A stretch of DNA of 64,000 bases from Paracoccaceae bacterium (GTDB taxonomy: Bacteria; Pseudomonadota; Alphaproteobacteria; Rhodobacterales; Rhodobacteraceae): positions 1 through 64,000 of the forward strand of contig JAHDIS010000013.1 of NCBI GenBank assembly GCA_020630695.1. The letters are read 5' to 3'. Each line of letters begins with the position of its first letter. Positions within the stretch are counted from its first letter, which is position 1. The position numbers and the translations under genes were made by a program. Below the pieces are notes generated by a model. It searched no databases. It was not told where the DNA came from and saw nothing but the letters and a program-made list of their open reading frames with translations. This document shows positions 1-8,571 of this stretch, piece after piece.

Positions 1-2
1 TT

Positions 3-54
3 CGGCGCGCTGTGCGCGCCGACCTGCTGGGGGCAAGCCCCCAGACCCCATTTT
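3..54. terminator. two tandem GC-rich hairpins at the left edge
   Basis: Two perfect hairpins follow each other. The first has an 8-bp stem (3-10 with 14-21, loop TGT). The second has an 8-bp stem (27-34 with 37-44, loop AA) and is followed by a short T run at 50-54. They lie between the gene left of the window and puhE and probably end or attenuate the upstream transcript. From memory, this kind of G-rich palindrome followed by AGACCCC and GAGTATTT is common between genes in Roseobacter-group genomes. There is no long U tract, so an intrinsic terminator is plausible but not certain. Confidence 0.45.
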
Positions 55-88
55 GAGTATTTGAACAGAGAAGAAGGAACAAACCTGC

Positions 89-904
89 GTGCTGACGGAT
101 CCATGGATCGCTGCCTTTGTGGCCCTGTTTCTCTGGTGGTTTTCCACCGGGGTTATCTTGATGGCGGTCAAATATGCTGACCGGCATGGGGCACGAGCAG
201 GTTTGATTGCGACTCTGGCGAGCTTGCCGCTTCTGGGCGTCGGAATCTGGGGTTTTGTTCTAACGGCTCAGAGTGCGAGCGCCGGGTCGGTTTATCACGC
301 GTTTTTGTCAGCTTTGGCCATTTGGGGTTGGATCGAAATGGCGTTCCTTACTGGTACGGTCACTGGCCCGAACCGGCACGTTCTACCCCAGAGCGTGGCC
401 CCTTGGGAAAGGTTCATCCGGGCGTGGGGCACGATAGCCTATCACGAGATGTTGCTGGCAGGCACAGTGATCACCATGGGCCTCTATGCGTGGAGCGCTG
501 AAAACCCATTTGGGTTCTGGACTTTTGCACTGCTCTTCGTGGCGCGCATTTCTGCCAAGCTGAACTTGTTCTTGGGTGTTCCCAAGATCAACACCGAATT
601 TCTGCCCAGCGCATTGGCGCATCTGCCCAGCCATTTTCGGCACGCCAGCATGAATTGGCTGTTTCCTATTTCCGTCACTGCTTTGACCTTTGCAGTGGCG
701 TGTTGGCTGGAGCGCATGGCTGCCAGCCCCTCAATTGCCGATGACATCGGCTTTGCCTTGCTGTCCGCGATGACGGCTTTGGCCTTGCTTGAACATTGGT
801 TCATGGTCCTGCCTTTGCCGGACGAGAAACTCTGGCGCTGGATGTTGCCGGCGCCCAAAACTGAACGACAAAATACGACGACGGAGGACGCCCATGGACT
901 TTGA
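89..904 (+). CDS. puhE: PuhE, putative photosynthetic complex assembly protein (DUF3623)
   Basis: A 271-residue integral membrane protein with about seven hydrophobic segments, the length and character of PuhE, an assembly factor of the photosynthetic reaction centre/light-harvesting 1 complex in purple bacteria. The start is GTG at 89, preceded by AGAAGGA (72-78). The gene overlaps hemA by 11 bp, and cycA follows. The puhE-hemA-cycA order is the known right end of the photosynthesis gene cluster in Roseobacter-group aerobic anoxygenic phototrophs, so puhABC and acsF are expected just left of the window. The precise biochemical role of PuhE is not established. The context makes the family call firm. 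Confidence 0.88.
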   Translation: MLTDPWIAAFVALFLWWFSTGVILMAVKYADRHGARAGLIATLASLPLLGVGIWGFVLTAQSASAGSVYHAFLSALAIWGWIEMAFLTGTVTGPNRHVLPQSVAPWERFIRAWGTIAYHEMLLAGTVITMGLYAWSAENPFGFWTFALLFVARISAKLNLFLGVPKINTEFLPSALAHLPSHFRHASMNWLFPISVTALTFAVACWLERMAASPSIADDIGFALLSAMTALALLEHWFMVLPLPDEKLWRWMLPAPKTERQNTTTEDAHGL

Positions 905-2108
905 CAGCTTGTTCAATGCCCAGCTTGATACCCTGAAAGACGAGGGAAATTATCGAATTTTCGCCGAGCTGGAACGCAAGGTCGGAGCCTTTCCGAAAGC
1001 CAAGAGTCATGATGCCGATTGTCCGGATGAAGTGACGGTCTGGTGCTCGAATGACTACCTTGGAATGGGTCAGCACCCGAAGGTCGTCAAGGCGATGCAG
1101 GATGCTGTCGCCGCCTGTGGGTGTGGTGCGGGCGGTACGCGCAACATCAGCGGTACAAATCACCAGCACAAGCTTTTGGAGGCTGAGCTGGCCGATCTGC
1201 ATGGCAAGGAAAGCGCTCTTCTGTTCACCAGTGGCTACGTGTCGAACTGGGCAGCGCTGAGCACGCTTGGGTCGCGTCTGCCGGATGCGGTGATCCTGTC
1301 GGATGAGCTGAACCACGCCAGCATGATCGAGGGCATTCGCCATGCGCGGTGCCAGAAGATGATCTGGAAGCACAATGATCCCGAGGATCTGGATCGAAAA
1401 CTGGCGTCCCTGCCCAGCAATGCGACCAAGATTGTTGCCTTTGAGTCGGTCTATTCGATGGATGGTGACATTTGTCCGATGCAGGAAATTGTCGAGGTTG
1501 CCGAAAAGCATGGAGCCATGACCTACCTGGACGAAGTGCACGCTGTTGGCATGTATGGCAAGCGCGGTGGCGGTCTTTCGGAGCAATTGGGGCTGCAGGA
1601 TCGGATCACATTGATCGAAGGTACTTTGGGTAAGGCCTTTGGCGTTGTCGGTGGCTACGTGACTGGATCTGAAGCGCTATGCGATTTCATTCGGTCTTTT
1701 GCCAGCGGCTTCATTTTTACAACGGCCCTGCCGCCAGCGGTTGCCAGTGCTGCACGGACGTCCATCGCGCATCTAAAAACCAGTGATGTTGAACGCGCAC
1801 GACAAAAGCAGCAGGTGGCCAAACTTCGGATGCGTCTGGATCAACTGGGCATTCCACATCTGGACAACCCCAGCCACATCATTCCGGTGATGATCAAGGA
1901 TCCGGTCAAATGTCGGCAGCTGGCTGACATTCTGATGCAGGACTACGGGATTTACGTACAGCCTATCAATTATCCGACTGTTCCAAAGGGTACGGAGCGC
2001 CTGCGCTTTACCCCCGGCCCGCTTCACAGCGATGAAGATATTGAACATCTGGTTATGGCGCTGACCACATTGTGGAAGCAGTGTGCCATCGCGCACGCGG
2101 TTGCCTGA
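894..2108 (+). CDS. hemA: 5-aminolevulinate synthase
   Basis: Condenses glycine and succinyl-CoA to 5-aminolevulinate, the first committed step of haem and bacteriochlorophyll synthesis in alphaproteobacteria. The 404-residue product has the alpha-oxoamine synthase layout: glycine-rich GGTRNISG around residue 80, the cofactor Asp and His in YLDEVHAVG (D213, H216), and the pyridoxal phosphate lysine in TLGKAFG (K247). ATG 894 is preceded by ACGGAGGA (881-888). The frame is open upstream of this ATG, but that stretch lies inside puhE. The 11-bp overlap with puhE implies translational coupling, tying precursor supply to photocomplex assembly. A second ALAS gene elsewhere would be usual for the group but cannot be seen here. 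Confidence 0.97.
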   Translation: MDFDSLFNAQLDTLKDEGNYRIFAELERKVGAFPKAKSHDADCPDEVTVWCSNDYLGMGQHPKVVKAMQDAVAACGCGAGGTRNISGTNHQHKLLEAELADLHGKESALLFTSGYVSNWAALSTLGSRLPDAVILSDELNHASMIEGIRHARCQKMIWKHNDPEDLDRKLASLPSNATKIVAFESVYSMDGDICPMQEIVEVAEKHGAMTYLDEVHAVGMYGKRGGGLSEQLGLQDRITLIEGTLGKAFGVVGGYVTGSEALCDFIRSFASGFIFTTALPPAVASAARTSIAHLKTSDVERARQKQQVAKLRMRLDQLGIPHLDNPSHIIPVMIKDPVKCRQLADILMQDYGIYVQPINYPTVPKGTERLRFTPGPLHSDEDIEHLVMALTTLWKQCAIAHAVA

Positions 2109-2153
2109 CCCGAATAGGCGGAAGGTCGCATGTTTTTGAACAGCTTGCGACTG

Positions 2154-2167
2154 TTGACTTTGGTCAA
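2154..2167. promoter_or_regulatory. FNR/FnrL-type palindrome before cycA
   Basis: The perfect inverted repeat TTGAC-TTTG-GTCAA sits 43-56 bp upstream of the cycA ATG. It has the TTGA(T/C)-N4-(A/G)TCAA shape bound by CRP/FNR-family regulators such as FnrL, which in Rhodobacter controls haem and photosynthesis genes according to oxygen. A weak -35/-10 pair (TTGACT, 15 bp, TAGGTT) overlaps it. Binding is inferred from the motif only. Confidence 0.5.
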
Positions 2168-2209
2168 GCTGCGCTAGGTTGCGCCCAGAGACGTGAAAGG
2201 GAGAGTGTT

Positions 2210-2662
2210 ATGAAGCTCAAAGTTATCATTGCCTGTACTGCCGCCACATTTGCGACTTCGGGCTTTGCCGAAGGCGACGCAGAGGCAGGTGCCAAGGCAT
2301 TCAACAAATGCAAATCGTGCCACATGATCGTTGACGACGCTGGCGAGGTTATCGTCAAGGGCGGTAAGACAGGTCCGAACCTTTACAACGTTGTGGGCCG
2401 CGCTGCCGGTTCCGTTGATGGTTTCCGGTATGGCAAGTCCACTGTCGCTGCGGGCGAAGCAGGCCTAGTCTGGGATGCCGAAACTCTGGCTGCATACATT
2501 CCGGATCCTACCGCGTTCCTGAAGGACTACCTTGATGACTCCAAGGCGCGTTCGAAAATGGCCAAGCAGCGCGTCAAGAACATCGAAGACCTGACCGCGT
2601 ATCTCGTGTCGGTCAGCCCAGCGGCCGCTGAAATGGCGGAAGAGGCTGAAGCGACCAACTGA
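2210..2662 (+). CDS. cycA: c-type cytochrome (cytochrome c2 / c551 class)
   Basis: A small periplasmic electron carrier that re-reduces the photo-oxidised reaction centre and can feed terminal oxidases. The 150-residue precursor has a signal peptide likely cut after residue 20 (GFA/EGD), a class I haem site CKSCH (C34, C37, H38) and a probable Met axial ligand at M117. The C-terminus carries an acidic Ala/Glu-rich tail. The start is ATG 2210 after GAAAGGGAGAG; the open frame further upstream lacks a ribosome site and would hide the signal peptide. It is the last gene of the puhE-hemA-cycA group, with its own FNR-like box and a strong terminator downstream. Confidence 0.93.
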   Translation: MKLKVIIACTAATFATSGFAEGDAEAGAKAFNKCKSCHMIVDDAGEVIVKGGKTGPNLYNVVGRAAGSVDGFRYGKSTVAAGEAGLVWDAETLAAYIPDPTAFLKDYLDDSKARSKMAKQRVKNIEDLTAYLVSVSPAAAEMAEEAEATN

Positions 2663-2681
2663 TAACCGTCAGTTAGACGAA

Positions 2682-2713
2682 AAAAAAGGCGTGCTGTTTG
2701 GCACGCCTTTTTC
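2682..2713. terminator. bidirectional intrinsic terminator after cycA
   Basis: The stem AGGCGTGC/GCACGCCT (2687-2694 with 2701-2708) has a 6-nt loop and is flanked by an A run on the left and a T run on the right. It can therefore end both cycA (+) and the convergent polysaccharide export gene (-). Confidence 0.9.
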
Positions 2714-2738
2714 TATGGAAATTTGCGATTTAACCGGG

Positions 2739-3884
2739 TCAGTTGACCACGTTTGCGACTTGTCCGGACAATCCGACGATCGAACCGATGAGGCTGAAAA
2801 TCGTACGGGCGTTTGTCACTGGCGACTCTGTTGCAAGAACAGTGTCGTCGGGGTTGATCTCAAACTTACGTGCGGCAAAGAGGCCGTCTGCACTGGTCAG
2901 ATCAAATGTGAACACGACCTGTTGTTTGGTCGGGCCATAGCCACCGCCGCTGATCTGCTTGGCCGAATACTCGCGCAGGACCAGAACACCCTTTGGATCG
3001 GCGCGATCGTCAGACAGGCCGCCCATCAGTGACATCGCTTCGAGGGCGGTCAGGGTATCCTTTGGGAAGTAGATCAAATCTTCGGTGCCAGAGGCGCCCA
3101 AAGCGGTAAAGCTGCGTTCGTCCTGTTCGACGATTACACTGTCCCGCGGGTGCAGCAGCGCGTTCTTTGAGCCGTTTTTGTAGAGCTCTGACGCAGAAAT
3201 CATATAGGTCTTGGACCCGCGCAGCAGTTTGACCCTTGGGTTACGCAAAGACGAAGGGATACCGCCAGCGTCCGCAAGAAGGCTCAGAATTTTGTAGTTG
3301 CGCGACGGCATCGGGTAGGCGCCCGGCTTAGCCACGCCAGTCACGGCGTCAACGGCATGATCGCGGCCTTGCTGCAGGCTAACCTGTACCTGAGCCGAAG
3401 GAACGATTGGTTCAAGACGCGACTGAATTTTGGAGCGCGCTCCGGATGTGGTCAGACCACGAACGCCAACCTTGTTCACGTAGGGAAGGAAGATCGAACC
3501 GTTGGCGTCGACCTCGACATCCTTGATCTCGGTGGATCGTTCGCCTGGGCTGGAAAGCAGAGAGTTTTCCTGGCTATCCCAGATCGTCACATTCAACCGA
3601 TCACCGGTTCGAATGACAGACGAATTGCTGCCCGATGAAGTGCCTGGCCAATGGAAATGCCCATGCCAGCCGGTCTTGGGCCAGCTCATGATACCGGGGA
3701 TGTTTTCGCGGGTCACCGCGATGACTTCGAATGTCGGATTTTCGGCTTGTTGCTCTTTCAAAACTTCGGATTGAAGAGCAGCACCGCGTGGCAGACTACA
3801 GGCGGATACAGCAAGCAAAGTGAGCAGGAGTGCCGTGACTCTGAGGATCGGTTTCAAAATGCCCCCCGACGCATTGTATGACAT
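2739..3884 (-). CDS. polysaccharide export outer-membrane lipoprotein (Wza/KpsD family)
   Basis: A 381-residue lipoprotein of the outer-membrane polyexport family, which forms the channel for capsule or exopolysaccharide. The N-terminus has a signal sequence with lipobox VSAC (C29). A Poly_export-like domain follows at about residues 85-175, containing the 'RTGDRLNVTIWD' type opening. One or two SLBB-like domains lie at about 178-340. It converges on cycA and diverges from the epimerase and sugar transferase genes. No Wzc-type co-polymerase or tyrosine kinase is present in the window, so the rest of the export machine must be elsewhere. Confidence 0.88.
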   Translation of the reverse strand: MSYNASGGILKPILRVTALLLTLLAVSACSLPRGAALQSEVLKEQQAENPTFEVIAVTRENIPGIMSWPKTGWHGHFHWPGTSSGSNSSVIRTGDRLNVTIWDSQENSLLSSPGERSTEIKDVEVDANGSIFLPYVNKVGVRGLTTSGARSKIQSRLEPIVPSAQVQVSLQQGRDHAVDAVTGVAKPGAYPMPSRNYKILSLLADAGGIPSSLRNPRVKLLRGSKTYMISASELYKNGSKNALLHPRDSVIVEQDERSFTALGASGTEDLIYFPKDTLTALEAMSLMGGLSDDRADPKGVLVLREYSAKQISGGGYGPTKQQVVFTFDLTSADGLFAARKFEINPDDTVLATESPVTNARTIFSLIGSIVGLSGQVANVVN

Positions 3885-3947
3885 TGCAGCTTTTTAGCGC
3901 TTTCTATTGCTGATAGACAGTCTGGCGCACGAAAGAAAGTATTTTGA

Positions 3948-4805
3948 ATGAATATCGTGGCAGGCACACCTCATACCCACAAGATTTTGGTATTGGGCGC
4001 AAACGGGCGCTTGGGGCGTATGGTGCGCGCGGTCTGGTCAAATCCACGATTTCAAGAGATTGAAGTTATTCCGGTTTCTCGTTTGGGTGATGCCGAAGGC
4101 AGTGGGTTCGCTTGGAATCCGGACGACGATTCAGGTGTCTTTCCACAGGTCGACGCGGTGCTTGCATTGTGGGGTGTGATCCGCGGCGATCCGCCGGTTT
4201 TAAAACAGAATGTTGTACTTGCCGAAAAAGCCATCGAGGTTGCCGAAAAAACAGGCGCCCAAACCCTGCTGCACGCATCAAGTGTTGCTGTCTATGCGTT
4301 TGGTGATGACCCGCTCTCAGAGGAATCGGAACTTGATCCAGTGTCACCCTATGGCCAGTCCAAACTCGAGATGGAGCGCATTGTTCTCAACCATCCGACG
4401 CAGGTTCGGCAGGTGCTGATGCGGATTGGAAATGTCGCGGGCACGCAAAGCCTGTTCGACAATCTTGCGAAGGGTCAAAGCATCACATTGGATCGCTTCT
4501 CGGACGGAACCGGACCTGTACGGTCTTTTATCGCACCGCATGATTTGGCCGCGTCTGTGTTGGCCTTGGCAGGTGACGACTCCGTTTCGGGACCTGTGAA
4601 CATTGCTGCGCCGGGTGTTACGGCCATGGCTGATCTTGTGACCGCGGCGGGATGCCAGCTAGAATGGCGCGATGCGCCGACCAATGCCATCAAACATGTA
4701 GAGATGGACACTAGGCTGTTGCAGTCTGTTTGCCGTTTTCCTGATGAAAGTTCTCAAGCCGACTATCTCTTGCAAAGCGCGAGAGCGACAGGGGTATGGC
4801 CATGA
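3948..4805 (+). CDS. NAD-dependent epimerase/dehydratase family protein
   Basis: A 285-residue extended SDR. The N-terminal Rossmann motif GANGRLG (about residues 18-24) and the catalytic-type YGQSK (Tyr-x3-Lys near residue 134) are visible. It overlaps the following sugar transferase by 10 bp, so the two are probably co-transcribed and provide or process a nucleotide-sugar for exopolysaccharide assembly. The exact sugar substrate cannot be read from the sequence. The start is ATG 3948, with only a weak ribosome binding site. Confidence 0.8.
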   Translation: MNIVAGTPHTHKILVLGANGRLGRMVRAVWSNPRFQEIEVIPVSRLGDAEGSGFAWNPDDDSGVFPQVDAVLALWGVIRGDPPVLKQNVVLAEKAIEVAEKTGAQTLLHASSVAVYAFGDDPLSEESELDPVSPYGQSKLEMERIVLNHPTQVRQVLMRIGNVAGTQSLFDNLAKGQSITLDRFSDGTGPVRSFIAPHDLAASVLALAGDDSVSGPVNIAAPGVTAMADLVTAAGCQLEWRDAPTNAIKHVEMDTRLLQSVCRFPDESSQADYLLQSARATGVWP

Positions 4806-5518
4806 GCCCTTCAGGCCAGAAAGCGTTCCGCATTTTTATCCTTCTGGTGCTTTTGATCGAGCTACCGGTCATGATCGCCTTGGTGCCAGTCGTCGTTTTA
4901 GCCGGCGTTCTGTTGCCACGCGATCTGTTCTTCCGGCTTTGTGCGGGCGGTCTTTTCATATTGCTTCTGCCGCCAATAATCGTGGTTTCAGTTTTGGTTT
5001 TGGTCCGGGACGGTCGTCCGATCCTGTACCGCGCGGAACGCATGAAGGCGCCAGGAAAGCCGTTTAACCTTTTGAAATTCCGCACCATGAGTGTCGCTGA
5101 AACGGATTCCGGCGTCTCTGGTGGAGACAAGGTTTCGCGGATCACTCCGCTGGGGACCTTTCTGCGGGATAAGCGATTGGATGAGTTGCCACAGCTGATC
5201 AACATCATGCGCGGAGACATCACATTCGTTGGCCCGCGCCCGCCCTTGCGCCGCTATGTCGAGATGTATCCAGATCTTTATGCGGACGTGCTTAAGGCGA
5301 AGCCGGGGATTACAGGGCTTGCTTCACTGATCTTTCATCGAACCGAAGAACGCCTGCTCGCGCCGTGCAATACGGCCAAGGAAACCGAGGACGTTTATTG
5401 CCGTCGCTGCATCCCTCGCAAGGCAAGACTCGACTTGATCTACGCAAACCGCCAAACGGTTTGCAGTGATTTCAGGGTGATGATTGCGACCGTTGTGAAG
5501 CGGGTCAAAATGCACTGA
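4796..5518 (+). CDS. bacterial sugar transferase (undecaprenyl-phosphate phosphoglycosyltransferase)
   Basis: Transfers a sugar-1-phosphate from a nucleotide sugar to undecaprenyl phosphate, starting an exopolysaccharide repeat unit at the inner membrane. The 240-residue protein has N-terminal hydrophobic segments (about residues 10-65). The conserved catalytic part follows, with KFRTM (about residue 95), the RLDELPQ motif, MRGD and VGPRPP. It lacks the long multi-helix N-terminus of WbaP/WcaJ enzymes and so resembles the short PglC-like class. Its stop abuts the convergent yjbF-like stop directly, giving a TGATCA junction at 5516-5521. The 10-bp overlap with the epimerase gene indicates an operon. 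Confidence 0.9.
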   Translation: MAMSPSGQKAFRIFILLVLLIELPVMIALVPVVVLAGVLLPRDLFFRLCAGGLFILLLPPIIVVSVLVLVRDGRPILYRAERMKAPGKPFNLLKFRTMSVAETDSGVSGGDKVSRITPLGTFLRDKRLDELPQLINIMRGDITFVGPRPPLRRYVEMYPDLYADVLKAKPGITGLASLIFHRTEERLLAPCNTAKETEDVYCRRCIPRKARLDLIYANRQTVCSDFRVMIATVVKRVKMH

Positions 5519-6196
5519 TCACAGGCGCAGTGGCTGGACCGTCAGGAACCCGATGGTCTGGCTGATCCACTGACGCGTGGTGAGGATCCGGCCGTGTCCA
5601 TCGACAATGAACGTGTTTGTGACGGTGTATCCATCTGCATTGCTGCAAACGGCATTGACCGCTTCACCGGTCCCGTTCACTTCGCCAGCCTGCACAGGAA
5701 CCTGTTGTCCCAGCGGTGTGACTGCGCAGTTCAGGTTCATGGTTGTTGTGACGTCTTCGGGTGTCAGGAAACGCATGGTGTAAGGCACATTGCCCGCCGC
5801 TCTGCGCCGTACCTGTGAAATCAAGGCGTCTGCATCAGAAGACATCAAGTCGCCGCCCAGACCGCGCGATCCGGTAATCACGCCATCCTTGATAACGATC
5901 AGTTGGCGTGCAGCATTGCCAAAGCTCTGGTGGCCGCGGTTCCGTTCTATTTCGACCATCAGGAACTGGGCCTTGGTGGATTCCCAGACAAACAGATTCA
6001 CGGGGGCCTGTGTCGAAGTCAAAACCTGCGCCATCTGCTCGGCGCTCACACCGACGGGGCCTGCCTTTTTGGCGGCAAACGCAGCGGGGATCGCCTTGAG
6101 CATCGCGGCGGCGTCTCTGTTCCCATTGCCGCAGGCAGAAAGGGCAAGCACGGCCGCGAATGCGGTGGCTGTTTTGATCAAGCCGGTCATGTTCAT
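5519..6196 (-). CDS. yjbF: YjbF family (GfcB-like) lipoprotein
   Basis: A 225-residue outer-membrane lipoprotein of the YjbF/GfcB family, which accompanies YjbH in exopolysaccharide loci. The start is ATG 6196, giving an ATGA overlap with the upstream yjbH stop and a GGGGAAGG site 8 nt before it; the TTG at 6214 lies inside that site. The signal peptide ends in a lipobox (LSAC, C22). The molecular function is not established; a role in polymer secretion at the outer membrane is inferred from the locus. The two genes are translationally coupled. Confidence 0.85.
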   Translation of the reverse strand: MNMTGLIKTATAFAAVLALSACGNGNRDAAAMLKAIPAAFAAKKAGPVGVSAEQMAQVLTSTQAPVNLFVWESTKAQFLMVEIERNRGHQSFGNAARQLIVIKDGVITGSRGLGGDLMSSDADALISQVRRRAAGNVPYTMRFLTPEDVTTTMNLNCAVTPLGQQVPVQAGEVNGTGEAVNAVCSNADGYTVTNTFIVDGHGRILTTRQWISQTIGFLTVQPLRL

Positions 6197-8340
6197 CGCC
6201 AGAACCTTCCCCAAGTTTTTGCTGCATCCGGTTCATGGTAGTCGCGGACTTGTTCGTATAGGCGGCCATTCACATTCAGACGCGAGCCACCGTCACGCGA
6301 CAACGATTGCAGCGTGATGGTATTGGCCTGACGGGATGGTTTGCCAAGGAAGCTGGCGATCGGAATGGTAAAGCGCAGACCCTTGTCGAACGATCCCTCG
6401 CCGAAGTCTTCGAAAGAAGCGTTGGTGACGGTTGCATAGGCCCCGACGCGCCAGCCGTTTGCAAATTCACGATCCAGCGAAAGGGTCGCGCCGTAGTCGC
6501 CTGCAAGATAGCGGCCGACGTCAACCTGACCGTGATAGCCGTTGCCAAAGTCATAGTAGGCGGACAGGTGGCCGTTGACGTTGGGAATTTCGCGGCGGGC
6601 ACCGGTGACAGGGTCTGTTGTGATCATATCCTGCACGCCGAACAACTGATCAAAATCGCGGCGCAGGATGTAGTTCACCTCGGCCCCAAATGCCAAACGG
6701 CTGTTCGTTGGCTTCCACAGCAGTTCGGCCGAGGCGCCAGCATACATTGTTTCAAGATAGCCAAGCGTCAGACGGCCATAGAGGTTTTTGCCCGGCCGAC
6801 CGTACATGGCCAATGTCAGGTGCTCGATCGCAGGATCACCCTGTGCCGAGTAAAGACCCCGGTCTGTCCGAACGCGCGGCAGATTGGATTTGTCTCCACG
6901 CACAACCTGATCGAGGTTCCCGGTCAGTTTCTTCGTGACCGAGCCCGACAAAATGATATTCGGCGTGATTTCAAACTTGCCCTTGGCCCGCACGCCTGCA
7001 TCGCCCGAAATTGGATTGTCGGGATCAAAGAAAGACAAGTTCACATAGGGCGCAACAGACCAGGTGAATTTCGGATAAACGCCCGGATCGGCCTTGGGTG
7101 CGATCCCAAAGGCATCGACGATTGACGTGCGCGCCAGAATCTCTGACGCAGCTTCGTGCTCCAGTGCTTCGACGTCACTACGCTTGAGCACGACAGCGGA
7201 CATCGGCATGCCGTTGACAACAGGGACGATGACAAATTCTTCGACTGACGCGGGCAACGAACGCGTCATGGCGCGTGCCGTGCGCCCGATCGCTTGCGCC
7301 GGGGCACCGTAACGCGGGTTGCGCAGCCGTACGGTCGCGCGGGTCGGCTCCAGCTGCAGCGCTTCGATGATCAGGTCGTCTTTGGCCGCCAGCTGCGTGA
7401 GCCCGGTTTGCGCAGATGCTTTGCGCGTCGGGTCAGTGGTCCACCCCAAATCGCTGGCCGAGCCTGCAACACGTGGCTGAACCGGCAGCGGTGACGATTC
7501 AATGCCGCCCGGGATGCCGAGCGTTTTCGGGTTCGTCACAAGCGAGAATTGAGCGCCGATTTCATTGCCATAGGCATAATAAAGCGACATTTGCGTACCG
7601 CTCTTGAAACGGTAATCGACGCCAAAGTTCCAAGGGCTTTCACGCTTCATCCGCCCGCGACCGGTCTCAAACGCGTAGTCGTCCGAACTGTATTCTGCAC
7701 TGAACCGAAGCCGATCATTGGGCGCATAGCTGATGCCGCCAAATGCAGACATGTCGCCGCGGAACCAACGGTCGTATGTTGGCAAGCCGCCTTCACCAAG
7801 GATCACATTCGGCCGAACACCGGTGGTTCCGATTGGATTGTAGCTGCCCAATCTGCCCCAGCCGAGGCCACCAGTGACCTGAAGACCGGGCGCAAGACGC
7901 TTGGATGCAACGAGATATTCGCCGCCGTAGAGGCCAGTGCCGATGAAATCCTGAAGGCCGATTGTTACGGCTGGGCGCAAATCTGTTTCGGTCAGGATCT
8001 GGTACCGCAGATCAAAACTGCGGTCATAGTAGACGCCGTTCTTGCTGCGTGGGTGGTTGAAATTGCTGATAGCGGTGTAGCGGAAGCTACCGGACAGGCG
8101 CGGTGAAATCTGGAATGTCAGCGTGGTTCGGCGGCTGTCGCCCAACAAGGCGAGTGTCGCAGCAATCGTTCCGTCTGGCAGTGCATCCGCCGTCGGCATA
8201 TCGATCAGACCCGGAACGCCATACAAGTTCAGGCTTGGGGCATCACGACCACTTTGGGCTTGGGCAGCGACCGCGGCTGTACAGAGCGCCATTGCAGCGC
8301 TGACGCGGAAAATTGCTGTTCGAAAAATCGGCTTTTTCAA
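6193..8340 (-). CDS. yjbH: YjbH domain-containing exopolysaccharide protein
   Basis: A 715-residue outer-membrane protein with a signal peptide (about residues 1-29, ending AQAQ) and the opening 'LNLYGVPGLIDMPTA' typical of YjbH (DUF940). Alternating short hydrophobic strands through the middle and C-terminus fit a beta-barrel. In Escherichia coli the yjbEFGH operon affects extracellular polysaccharide; the mechanism is poorly known. Only the H and F partners occur here, in the order yjbH-yjbF, and no YjbE or YjbG is adjacent. The upstream 230 bp separate it from the divergent motB. Confidence 0.9.
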   Translation of the reverse strand: MKKPIFRTAIFRVSAAMALCTAAVAAQAQSGRDAPSLNLYGVPGLIDMPTADALPDGTIAATLALLGDSRRTTLTFQISPRLSGSFRYTAISNFNHPRSKNGVYYDRSFDLRYQILTETDLRPAVTIGLQDFIGTGLYGGEYLVASKRLAPGLQVTGGLGWGRLGSYNPIGTTGVRPNVILGEGGLPTYDRWFRGDMSAFGGISYAPNDRLRFSAEYSSDDYAFETGRGRMKRESPWNFGVDYRFKSGTQMSLYYAYGNEIGAQFSLVTNPKTLGIPGGIESSPLPVQPRVAGSASDLGWTTDPTRKASAQTGLTQLAAKDDLIIEALQLEPTRATVRLRNPRYGAPAQAIGRTARAMTRSLPASVEEFVIVPVVNGMPMSAVVLKRSDVEALEHEAASEILARTSIVDAFGIAPKADPGVYPKFTWSVAPYVNLSFFDPDNPISGDAGVRAKGKFEITPNIILSGSVTKKLTGNLDQVVRGDKSNLPRVRTDRGLYSAQGDPAIEHLTLAMYGRPGKNLYGRLTLGYLETMYAGASAELLWKPTNSRLAFGAEVNYILRRDFDQLFGVQDMITTDPVTGARREIPNVNGHLSAYYDFGNGYHGQVDVGRYLAGDYGATLSLDREFANGWRVGAYATVTNASFEDFGEGSFDKGLRFTIPIASFLGKPSRQANTITLQSLSRDGGSRLNVNGRLYEQVRDYHEPDAAKTWGRFWR

Positions 8341-8510
8341 TGGACCATTCCCTTTAGCGGAAATCTGACGTTTGCACCATCAATAGTGCTAGAGGTTTTG
8401 GGAAACACTGTCCATTGCCCACCTCACTCTAGGGCACCCTTGTGGGAAAATCGGCACGCTTGCGCTGACGCTTTGGCCAAGGCGCTAAATTAACGGAACA
8501 TTTTGAATCA

Positions 8511-8525
8511 TTAAGTCGCTGGTAA
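8511..8525. promoter_or_regulatory. CtrA-like box before motB
   Basis: TTAA-GTCGCTG-GTAA matches the TTAA-N7-TTAA layout of CtrA sites with one changed base, 47 bp upstream of the motB ATG. CtrA controls flagellar genes in Rhodobacterales. Similar boxes precede flgE and fliC in this window. Inference from motif and position only. Confidence 0.35.
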
Positions 8526-8571
8526 CACCGCAGAGGCTACACCGAACTTGGTGGGAGAAAAGGTGGTGGAG

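Noticed and set aside
8452-8466. sigma-54-like GGCACG...GC before motB
   Set aside because: The GG to GC spacing is off by one and the TT before GC is missing, so it does not meet the -24/-12 pattern.
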